Part shown: positions 1 to 6,346 of the stretch, one piece after another
Layout: each line of letters opens with the position of its first letter
How positions within the stretch are numbered: position 1 is the first letter of the stretch
Origin: Helicobacteraceae bacterium
GTDB taxonomy: Bacteria; Campylobacterota; Campylobacteria; Campylobacterales; Sulfurimonadaceae
Length of the DNA: 14,401 bases
Reading direction: 5' to 3'
Assembly: GCA_947497635.1 (NCBI GenBank)
Contig: CANMHZ010000008.1
Span: 1 to 14,401 of the forward strand
Translations under genes and position numbers: made by a program
The notes under the pieces: generated by a model
Database searches by the model: none
Seen by the model: only the letters and a program-made list of their open reading frames with translations
What the model was told of the DNA's origin: nothing

Positions 1-1020
1 ATGCAACGCAAAAAAATATACAATCCATCCTCCACTGAGCATGTCAATGACCGTCGTATTTTTGGTGGAAATCCAACGGGTATTTTTGAACTTAACAACA
101 TCAAATACCAATGGGCATATAACCTTTGGGAAATGATGCTCAACAACACATGGTTCCCAAAAGAGGTCGATATGACCCGCGATGCTGTCGATTACAAGTA
201 TCTCACCGATATGGAAAAAACAGCGTACGACAAAGCCCTCTCCCAGCTTATTTTCATGGACAGCTTACAAACCAATAATCTTATGGATAATATCAATCCG
301 TATGTAACCGCACCTGAAATCAATCTCATTTTAGTACGTCAAAGTTTCGAAGAGGCATTGCATTCTCAAAGCTATGCAGTTATGGTAGATTCTATTAGTC
401 AAAACTCTGAAGAGATTTATGATCTATGGCGTAGAGATATGATGCTCAAAACCAAAAATGACTCCATCGCCTCACGTTATGATGAACTTGCTAATGATCC
501 CAGTGAAAGTGCTTTTGTCAAAGCGTGTTTTGCCAATCAGATTTTAGAAGGGATCTATTTCTATAGCGGATTCACCTACATCTACACCCTCGCACGCTCA
601 GGGAAAATGTTAGGCTCTGCTCAAATGATTCGTTTTATCCAACGGGATGAAGTAACCCATTTGGTTCTGTTTCAAAATATCATCAATACGTTGCGTCGTG
701 AACGTGCGGATCTCTTTACCGAAGAACTCCTTGAAGAGGTCTACGATATGTTCCGTAAAGCGGTAGAACTAGAGACTGCATGGGGACAATACATCACCCA
801 AGGACAGATATTAGGTCTTACTAACGAAATTGTTGCTCAATATATCCGATACTTAGCCGATGAACGTCTTCACGCTGTGGGACTCAAAAAACTTTATAAT
901 CTCCCTAACCCGATTAAATGGGTGGATGATTTCTCGAAGTTTAATGACCAAAAAACCAACTTTTTTGAGGGAACCGTTACCAACTATTCCAAAGGAAGCC
1001 TTAGTTTCGATGATTTCTAA
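1..1020 (+). CDS. nrdB: Ribonucleotide reductase class Ia, beta (radical) subunit
   Basis: Makes the tyrosyl radical that the NrdA alpha subunit uses to reduce ribonucleoside diphosphates to deoxyribonucleotides; cytosolic. All diiron ligands of the family are in place by spacing: D87, E118, H121, E183, E217 and H220. The radical tyrosine is Y125, in the EALHSQSY segment, so this is a tyrosyl-radical enzyme and not a tyrosine-less variant. The C-terminal tail ending SLSFDDF is the acidic, aromatic peptide such subunits use to dock on NrdA. At 339 residues the length is normal. The window opens exactly on the ATG, so the promoter and ribosome site are not visible and nrdA is not in view. The 3' end overlaps the next gene by 11 bases, suggesting shared transcription with the hydrolase, pcm and methyltransferase genes. 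Confidence 0.97.
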   Translation: MQRKKIYNPSSTEHVNDRRIFGGNPTGIFELNNIKYQWAYNLWEMMLNNTWFPKEVDMTRDAVDYKYLTDMEKTAYDKALSQLIFMDSLQTNNLMDNINPYVTAPEINLILVRQSFEEALHSQSYAVMVDSISQNSEEIYDLWRRDMMLKTKNDSIASRYDELANDPSESAFVKACFANQILEGIYFYSGFTYIYTLARSGKMLGSAQMIRFIQRDEVTHLVLFQNIINTLRRERADLFTEELLEEVYDMFRKAVELETAWGQYITQGQILGLTNEIVAQYIRYLADERLHAVGLKKLYNLPNPIKWVDDFSKFNDQKTNFFEGTVTNYSKGSLSFDDF

Positions 1021-1738
1021 ACCTATTGTTTCTCTTTGTATCCCAACCGATACCTCTTTTGAAAATAATCTCACGAAGCTAATCTTACTTCTCGCTCAAG
1101 CACCTGAAGATGCAATAATTGTTGCTCCCGAGGTGTGTCTCACAGGATTTTCCTACGATCGTTTCGAGGAAGCCGCTGCATTTACCCCTATTGCTCTTCA
1201 AAAACTCAGTGATTGGGTAGGAAATCGTCTCCTTATCTTTACGGCTATTACCCAAATTGACGATCAGTTTTACAATGTTGCGTATGCGCTTAACAATGGA
1301 AAAATACTCCACGCGCAAGCAAAAACAAAGCTCTTTAATCTCGGTGGCGAAACGGACTATTTTAGTGCGGGTGAAGAGGCTCGAATTATGCGATTCGACT
1401 TTAACGGTATAAAAATTGGAATACTTATTTGCTTTGAACTCCGTTTTAAATCTTTATGGCAACGACTAGAGGGGTGTGATATTATCGCTATCCCTGCACA
1501 GTGGGGGAAAATCCGAACGGAACACTTCCTCACCCTCACAAATGCTCTTGCCCTTATGAATGAGTGTTACGTTATTGCAAGCGATGCCAACAATAATGAT
1601 ACCAGTGGGATGAGTGGAATTATCAACCCTTTTGGGACTGAATTACGAAACAATAGAGTAGAAACTCTCTCTTGGACGTATGAAGAGCAGACCGTTCTCT
1701 CTATGCGCCGCTATCTTAATATAGGGATAAAATCGTGA
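1010..1738 (+). CDS. Carbon-nitrogen hydrolase (nitrilase superfamily)
   Basis: Probable cytosolic amidase of the nitrilase superfamily, which hydrolyses C-N bonds through a Glu-Lys-Cys triad. The triad is visible: E41 in APEVCLTGF, K107 in AKTKLF, and the nucleophile C141 in ILICFELRF. The protein has 242 residues, short but within the range of single-domain YafV/Nit2-like members. I chose the ATG at 1010 because an AAAGGAAG ribosome site lies just upstream (about 991-998) and the preceding in-frame stretch is simply nrdB in another frame. It overlaps the nrdB end by 11 bases and shares a GTGA overlap with pcm downstream, so translation is probably coupled. The substrate cannot be read from sequence; omega-amidase or deaminated-glutathione amidase activity are possibilities only. 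Confidence 0.9.
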   Translation: MISKPIVSLCIPTDTSFENNLTKLILLLAQAPEDAIIVAPEVCLTGFSYDRFEEAAAFTPIALQKLSDWVGNRLLIFTAITQIDDQFYNVAYALNNGKILHAQAKTKLFNLGGETDYFSAGEEARIMRFDFNGIKIGILICFELRFKSLWQRLEGCDIIAIPAQWGKIRTEHFLTLTNALALMNECYVIASDANNNDTSGMSGIINPFGTELRNNRVETLSWTYEEQTVLSMRRYLNIGIKS

Positions 1739-2376
1739 CGGACAAAGTAACCATTATAAAAACCACGCGAATGACCGATGAAATCAACAAAAAATTTGTT
1801 CTTCGTCCCGTGATTAAAAATGCCCTTATTCAAACTAATCGTGAAGCATTTGTCCCCCTCGCTATGCGTCATAATGCGTATCGTCTTGACGCTCTCCCCA
1901 TTGGAGCACAGCAGTACATTTCTTCCCCTCTTACGGTGGCTAAAATGACTCAATATCTCAGCCCTGAGGGGTGTGACAGTGTTTTGGAAATCGGATGTGG
2001 CAGTGGCTACCAAGCAGCCGTCCTCTCCCATCTTTTTCGCCGTGTCTTCACCATTGAGAGGATAGAATCATTGTTGCTTGAAGCCAAAGATCGTTTTCGT
2101 CAGCTGAAATTGGGAAATATTCATACCCGTACGGATGATGGGCAAAACGGTTGGGAACAATACGCCCCTTTTGAACGAATTCTATTCTCGGCATCGGCCC
2201 GTGCTATTCCCCAGAAATTATTGGATCAGCTCAAAGAGGGGGGAATTTTAATTGCCCCTATCGAAAAAGGGAATCAACAAGTTATTACCCGATTTACCAA
2301 AAGAGGGACAAAAATCATGGAAGAACCTCTCGAAATATGTGATTTTGTCCCCATACTTGATGGAGTCATTCGATGA
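1735..2376 (+). CDS. pcm: Protein-L-isoaspartate O-methyltransferase
   Basis: Repairs aged proteins by methylating isoaspartyl residues with S-adenosylmethionine, so that they can revert to normal aspartate; cytosolic. The PCMT family pattern is clear. A QYISSPLTVAKMTQ segment at about 60-73 corresponds to the family's substrate-site QxISxPxxVAxMT. The SAM-binding motif I is VLEIGCGSGYQAAVL at 83-97. Later strands include IERI at about 107-110 and an LKEGGILIAPI segment at about 166-176. The 213-residue length matches the family. The start is GTG at 1735, overlapping the hydrolase stop by four bases (GTGA). A short lysine- and threonine-rich N-terminal stretch precedes the domain, so an internal start at M13 is possible but lacks the coupling overlap. 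The stop overlaps the next gene by an ATGA junction. Confidence 0.94.
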   Translation: MTDKVTIIKTTRMTDEINKKFVLRPVIKNALIQTNREAFVPLAMRHNAYRLDALPIGAQQYISSPLTVAKMTQYLSPEGCDSVLEIGCGSGYQAAVLSHLFRRVFTIERIESLLLEAKDRFRQLKLGNIHTRTDDGQNGWEQYAPFERILFSASARAIPQKLLDQLKEGGILIAPIEKGNQQVITRFTKRGTKIMEEPLEICDFVPILDGVIR

Positions 2377-3320
2377 GTCTTCCCGAAGCCTTTAAAGAGC
2401 GATTAGAAAAGATTGTTCCCCCTGAACAATTTAATTCCATACTTAAAACTTTTGATACCCCTAAGCAGGTCACGTTTCGTGTTAACACGCTCAAATCGAC
2501 CCCTCAAGAACTCGAAATAGAACTAACAAAAGCAAACATACCGTTTGAGGCAGTAGGGTGGCAAACAACCTTTTTGGAAGGGGTATATCGTATCTCCCCG
2601 GAGTATAAACTCGCCCTCACTCAAACCGATGCGTTTTACAGTGGGAGACTCTATATCCAAAATCTCTCCTCAATGATTGCCCCTATCTTGTTGGCTCCCA
2701 AGCCTGAAGAGACCGTTCTCGACCTCGCCGCCGCTCCAGGGGGTAAAACACTGATGTTAGCAGGGATGATGGAAAATACGGGGTGGCTTTCTGCGGTAGA
2801 ACTCTCACGAGAACGATTTTTCCGAATGTGTGACAATCTGAAATCTCAAGGGGTGACTAACGCCCATACCTATATGACTGATGGACGAAGCGTGGGGAAA
2901 AAATGCCCTGAAATGTTTGATCGCATCCTCCTTGATGCACCGTGTTCTTCTGAAGCACGTTTCAAAACTCATGAACCAAAATCAATGTCTTTTTGGTCGA
3001 TCCACAAAGTCAAAGAGACTTCCAAGCTTCAACGCCGATTGCTCCTATCTGCATTCGATGCGCTCAAAGTGGGGGGAAAACTACTGTATTCGACGTGCTC
3101 TTTTTCCCCTGAAGAGAATGAAAGCTCTCTCCAACATCTCTTAGAGCGTCAAGGTGAGCACTTAAAGACATTGCCCCTCACATTGCCTTTCGATAACATT
3201 CAAAAGCCTCTGAAGCAATGGGGAAAAGAAGTGTATGATGAGCGGATTCAAAACGGCGTGAGAATTTTACCGACGGATACGATTGATGGATTTTTTATCT
3301 GTTTGTTGGAGAAGGTTTAA
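2373..3320 (+). CDS. RsmB/NOP-family RNA (cytosine-5) methyltransferase
   Basis: SAM-dependent enzyme that methylates C5 of cytosine in rRNA or tRNA. Family motifs are intact. SAM motif I is VLDLAAAPGGKT at 115-126. Motif IV, DAPCSSEARF, carries C191 and motif VI, STCSFSPEENE, carries the catalytic C242; two-cysteine catalysis is characteristic of the RsmB/RsmF/NSUN group. At 315 residues it has an N-terminal RNA-binding lead-in (about 1-90, including the typical FRVNTLK segment at 35-41) but lacks the NusB-like domain of true RsmB and the C-terminal PUA-like extension of RsmF. It is therefore a compact NOP2/RsmF-like form whose target base is uncertain. It starts on an ATGA overlap with pcm and ends the plus-strand block 13 bases before a convergent gene. 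Confidence 0.92.
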   Translation: MSLPEAFKERLEKIVPPEQFNSILKTFDTPKQVTFRVNTLKSTPQELEIELTKANIPFEAVGWQTTFLEGVYRISPEYKLALTQTDAFYSGRLYIQNLSSMIAPILLAPKPEETVLDLAAAPGGKTLMLAGMMENTGWLSAVELSRERFFRMCDNLKSQGVTNAHTYMTDGRSVGKKCPEMFDRILLDAPCSSEARFKTHEPKSMSFWSIHKVKETSKLQRRLLLSAFDALKVGGKLLYSTCSFSPEENESSLQHLLERQGEHLKTLPLTLPFDNIQKPLKQWGKEVYDERIQNGVRILPTDTIDGFFICLLEKV

Positions 3321-3323
3321 CCG

Positions 3324-3363
3324 CCACTTTCTTTTAGTACAAAAACCCAAAAAGCCAAAGTGG
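3324..3363. terminator. Possible bidirectional terminator between convergent genes
   Basis: An inverted repeat lies at the convergent junction. CCACTTT at 3324-3330 pairs with AAAGTGG at 3357-3363. An inner CTTTT (3331-3335) and AAAAG (3350-3354) extend the stem apart from a two-base bulge, with a loop of about 14 bases. It sits four bases after the methyltransferase stop and covers the last codons of the opposing ATPase gene. The following bases are AT-rich but there is no clean T-run on either side, so a terminator is only one reading. Confidence 0.35.
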
Positions 3364-4533
3364 GATTTTATGGTTGTTTTCTGTCGAGTCCGTATCGATA
3401 ACTAGGTACGAATTTTCAATATCTTTGATTTGATTAAACGATTTATTTTCTCCCCCCACTTCAAAGATATATTTATTGTCGATCAAAAAATCACCTCTAT
3501 CCGATACCTCTATCATATGTAGATGTCTCAACTGCGATACAAAAAATGTCTCTCTAAGTGTCCCTACTTTTGATTCAGCCGTAAAGGTGTAAAAAATATT
3601 GGTATTGTTGAGATAGAGTTTTTCGGGTTTACTGAGTTTGGTTATCCCTTTTTTACTACTTCCTACGATGTTAAGAAGTCCCCCCTTGTCCAAATGGTGC
3701 AAATAGGCATAGAGTGTATTTCGACTCACCTCGATATTTGTTGCAACTTTGGTAATACTGAGTTCGAACGGATTGGATTCGCTGATAATCATAAGGAGTT
3801 TTTTGAGCTTATTGGTGAAGCTTTGTTTTACAAGTCCGAGATTGACGAGATCAATGTCGATTGTTTGGTTTATTACCGCATTAAGCTGGCGGAGGTATTG
3901 GTTGGGGTCTTTGAAATAAAACGGATAATACCCAAACGTCAAATATTCCTGAAAATGTTCAAGTGGTAAAAACTGCTTACTCAACGTATCGGTAATCTCG
4001 ATATGGTTTTGAAGCAAATAGTCTAAAGAATAGTGAGATAAGATAACCCCAAGCTTCAACTCCAAGAACTCCCTGTACGATAAACCGTTCATAGTATAAA
4101 GCACGACTCGTCTACTGAGATCCGCTTGGGAGTTGTAGATAGAAGTAGCGCAAGAGCCGGTAAAAATCACTTTGAGTTTTGGATAAAAATCATATATTGC
4201 TTTTAGATCGAGGGAAAAATTTTCGTATTTGTGAATTTCATCAATGATAAGATATTCGCCTCCGAGTTTGGCAAATTCTTCAGCCAATTCGATGAGTTTG
4301 ATACCTACATTAGTAGGATAATCATACGAAAAATAGAGTGATTTATACGATTGATGGGCACGTTTGAGTTCTTGCATATATTGGAGTAAGAGGGTCGTTT
4401 TACCAACACCCCTTGCACCTACTATCCCTATCATTTGAGAAGTAAAATCAATACTCTGATGCAAGTATCTTTTATACTCGCTTGAGACCTCTTTGAGAAT
4501 TCGTTTTTCTAGTTTTCGCAGGCTTTCTATCAT
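3334..4533 (-). CDS. AAA_14-type ATPase with degenerate DUF4143-like C-terminus
   Basis: Predicted P-loop ATPase of the AAA_14/DUF4143 group, a widespread but poorly characterised family. Walker A is GARGVGKTT at 39-47. Walker B is YLIIDEIH at 94-101 with D98 and E99. A sensor-1-like VIFTGS lies at 123-127, and a conserved SRRVVLYTMNGLSYREF block follows at about 140-156. Residues about 249-290 look like a winged-helix domain (KVATNIEVSRNTLYAYLHHL). The C-terminal part has the family's G-x-x-x-E (E328) and a PD-(D/E)xK-like core, D348 then E358, but the expected E-x-K reads E-V-G, so nuclease activity is doubtful. There is no signal peptide or membrane segment. The 399-residue length is usual. 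It is flanked by unrelated genes and has a TATAAT upstream. No toxin or partner gene adjoins it. The biological role is unknown. Confidence 0.85.
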   Translation of the reverse strand: MIESLRKLEKRILKEVSSEYKRYLHQSIDFTSQMIGIVGARGVGKTTLLLQYMQELKRAHQSYKSLYFSYDYPTNVGIKLIELAEEFAKLGGEYLIIDEIHKYENFSLDLKAIYDFYPKLKVIFTGSCATSIYNSQADLSRRVVLYTMNGLSYREFLELKLGVILSHYSLDYLLQNHIEITDTLSKQFLPLEHFQEYLTFGYYPFYFKDPNQYLRQLNAVINQTIDIDLVNLGLVKQSFTNKLKKLLMIISESNPFELSITKVATNIEVSRNTLYAYLHHLDKGGLLNIVGSSKKGITKLSKPEKLYLNNTNIFYTFTAESKVGTLRETFFVSQLRHLHMIEVSDRGDFLIDNKYIFEVGGENKSFNQIKDIENSYLVIDTDSTENNHKIPLWLFGFLY

Positions 4534-4564
4534 TTTATGTCCATTTTGTTAATTGCTATTTAAC

Positions 4565-4570
4565 ATTATA
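4565..4570 (-). promoter_or_regulatory. Putative -10 box for the AAA_14 ATPase gene
   Basis: On the minus strand the sequence reads TATAAT, a perfect sigma-70 -10 hexamer, ending about 31 bases before the ATG at 4533. It lies in a very AT-rich 108-base gap (4534-4641) between the ATPase and the end of the pilus operon. No convincing -35 box is visible, which is common in Campylobacterota. The gap holds no other recognisable element and no clear terminator for the pilus operon. Confidence 0.5.
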
Positions 4571-4641
4571 CATATATTTTGTCTAATAGTACTAGATTTA
4601 TTAATACATTCTAACCTTATTCTCGTTATCATCCTCTATCA

Positions 4642-5325
4642 CTACAGTTGAATCCAACTTAAATTTTGTTCATTATAAACTTTCATTTTACTATTATTTT
4701 TGTCATACCACAATGTACCATCAATAGGACTTGTTGGCGCAGTATCAGAGACAATGGCGCTGTTATACCCTCTCGTTTGAGTTGTAATCTCTGACCCTCC
4801 ATAGAGTTTATAGTGATTCATCTCACCAATGCCGATTTCCAGTATTACATCATCCCCTTGAGCCGTAGCATCGGTAGCAGTCGTAGTAATATTACCATCT
4901 TCCCCCCCGCTAATCAACCGTCCCAATATGTTTTCATTGGGTGAAATAGCCACTGTATTATTCGTTAAAGTCGCATCAACGGTATTAAGCGTTCCCCAAT
5001 CTTTTGGCGTGTAGCGAATCGGTCGTCCCCACCCATCATTCACCATCCCCACATTCACAGGGACACCGTTCGAGGCTCCCTCTTTGGGTAGCTCATAGTA
5101 GAGATCCCCATCAGGATTTTGAGCCAACACCAATAAACGGCTCCGTATCACTTCAAGAATCATTGTCGTGTTTTGTCGCTTGAGAAGATTGGATTGAATA
5201 TAGGTATAGTAACTGATTGCGCTAAAAATAGCGGCGATAACTCCTGCCATAATTACTGTAATCATCGCCTCTACGAGTAAAAAGCCTCGTCTCTTAAAAA
5301 GCACCTTGAACTCCATCAACGGCAC
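4642..5325 (-). CDS. GspG-like pseudopilin with tail-fibre-like C-terminal extension
   Basis: Predicted type IV pilin-like subunit. The N-terminus has the class III signal: positively charged FKRRG, cleavage after G14 before F15, glutamate E19 at +5 of the mature protein, then a hydrophobic helix to about 45. The globular part resembles GspG pseudopilins. DGWGRPIRYTP at 97-107 matches the DxWGxPxxY motif, and an SGGEDG ... GDDV stretch at 139-160 resembles the GspG calcium loop. The last 32 residues (196-227), including DGTLWYD and MKVYNEQ, resemble short modules common in phage tail-fibre proteins. The GTG at 5325 is preferred over the ATG at 5316 because AAGGGA lies six bases upstream. It overlaps gspF by 32 bases and is the last gene of the operon. 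Its place in the filament (core or tip) is inference. Confidence 0.85.
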   Translation of the reverse strand: MPLMEFKVLFKRRGFLLVEAMITVIMAGVIAAIFSAISYYTYIQSNLLKRQNTTMILEVIRSRLLVLAQNPDGDLYYELPKEGASNGVPVNVGMVNDGWGRPIRYTPKDWGTLNTVDATLTNNTVAISPNENILGRLISGGEDGNITTTATDATAQGDDVILEIGIGEMNHYKLYGGSEITTQTRGYNSAIVSDTAPTSPIDGTLWYDKNNSKMKVYNEQNLSWIQL

Positions 5326-6346
5326 TAATCATCCCTTTTTGGATCAATACCTGCGTCAAAACGACAGTGAAGAACTCCACAAAAACCGCCAATGCCATCA
5401 ACAAGATAGAGATGACACTGATAAGACGAAAAAAGCTACTTCCCAACATAAGCGCATTCAGGCGTGCATGTTCGGCTAGCTGTACCATGACCGAACCTGC
5501 TTGTTGCATCGAACCAGCCCCCATCAAAAGACGCTGTTCCAACTCATCAAAAAAGGATATTTTCCACCGATCATGTTCCCCACGGCTAACTCGCTGTAAC
5601 ATCTCCTCGAACCCCTCTTTAAATTCCGTAACATCGGTAGAGCCTTGGGCACTTTGTATCGCCCGCTTAAAGGATATTCCGTTTTGAAGCATCTCCCCCA
5701 AAAGAGTTAAGAGGACAAATTTCTCGAAATGGCGGAGGAGTTTTGAGGAGACAGGGAGAATCAATGCTACAGGTTTGGCAATTCCTTGAATCATCTCTTT
5801 TTGGCTAAAAAGCGCCACCATAACGATCAAAAAATAAGAACCGCTCATCAACAGAAGTCCAAATAACATATCCCCCATCGTTTGGGCAATACTCAAATGG
5901 TCAGCAATAAGCTTTTGTATCGCAGGATCGTACTGCAGCGATTCTTGAATATGATCCGGAATAGCGTAAAAACGGACAAAAAGGACAATAAGGGTCGATA
6001 ACATGAAATAGAGAATGGGGAGGGCAATTTTATCGTTCGATTCTCGGTAAAATTTTTCTTTCATCTCCAAATAATGCAACACTCTCGCAAGCATCGTCCC
6101 AAAAGATGCCCCTTTTTCTGCCATCCCAATAAACTGAACAATATCTCTTGGAGCCGAAACATGTGCTCCGAAGGCTTCTGAAAAAGGGATTCCACGCTGT
6201 AGATCCTGACGAATAGCGACATAAACTCTATTCTCATCGCTATCATGAGAAAACCCTTCCATCAGCTTTAGCCCCTCACTGAGATTCTTACCACTTTTGA
6301 GGGTTAGATGAAGCGTTTGTAAAAAGGGGGTCGCCTCAATCTTCAC
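5294..6346 (-). CDS. gspF: Type II secretion / type IV pilus inner-membrane platform protein (GspF/PilC family)
   Basis: Polytopic inner-membrane protein that couples the GspE ATPase to pseudopilin polymerisation. It has the tandem four-helix T2SSF architecture. The first cytoplasmic repeat covers about 1-105 and includes the conserved GxPFSEAF (52-59) and AEKGASFG (76-83) segments. Membrane segments follow at about 110-129 and 160-181. The second repeat covers about 195-300, with LGEMLQNGISFKRAI, and a final hydrophobic segment spans about 305-335. At 350 residues it is shorter than typical GspF (about 400) because the usual N-terminal extension is missing. It starts with GTG at 6346, with an AGGAT ribosome site about six bases upstream, and overlaps gspE by 11 bases, so the two are probably translationally coupled and made together. 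It is unlikely to be a retraction-specific component. Confidence 0.93.
   Translation of the reverse strand: MKIEATPFLQTLHLTLKSGKNLSEGLKLMEGFSHDSDENRVYVAIRQDLQRGIPFSEAFGAHVSAPRDIVQFIGMAEKGASFGTMLARVLHYLEMKEKFYRESNDKIALPILYFMLSTLIVLFVRFYAIPDHIQESLQYDPAIQKLIADHLSIAQTMGDMLFGLLLMSGSYFLIVMVALFSQKEMIQGIAKPVALILPVSSKLLRHFEKFVLLTLLGEMLQNGISFKRAIQSAQGSTDVTEFKEGFEEMLQRVSRGEHDRWKISFFDELEQRLLMGAGSMQQAGSVMVQLAEHARLNALMLGSSFFRLISVISILLMALAVFVEFFTVVLTQVLIQKGMISAVDGVQGAF

Noticed and set aside
860..1009. An upstream in-frame extension of the nitrilase-like gene starting at 860
   Set aside because: It lies wholly inside nrdB in another frame, adds residues unlike the family, and the ATG at 1010 has a good ribosome site and the family-typical N-terminus.
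3334..4533. Assigning the AAA_14 ATPase as the missing CtsP/MshM partner of the pilus cluster
   Set aside because: MshM/CtsP-type proteins are ExeA-like ATPases encoded within the cluster. This protein has AAA_14/DUF4143 features, its own promoter, and lies outside the operon.
4534..4641. A small RNA or terminator in the AT-rich gap after the pilus operon
   Set aside because: No stable hairpin plus T-run could be found by eye on either strand; only a -10 box for the ATPase gene is supportable.
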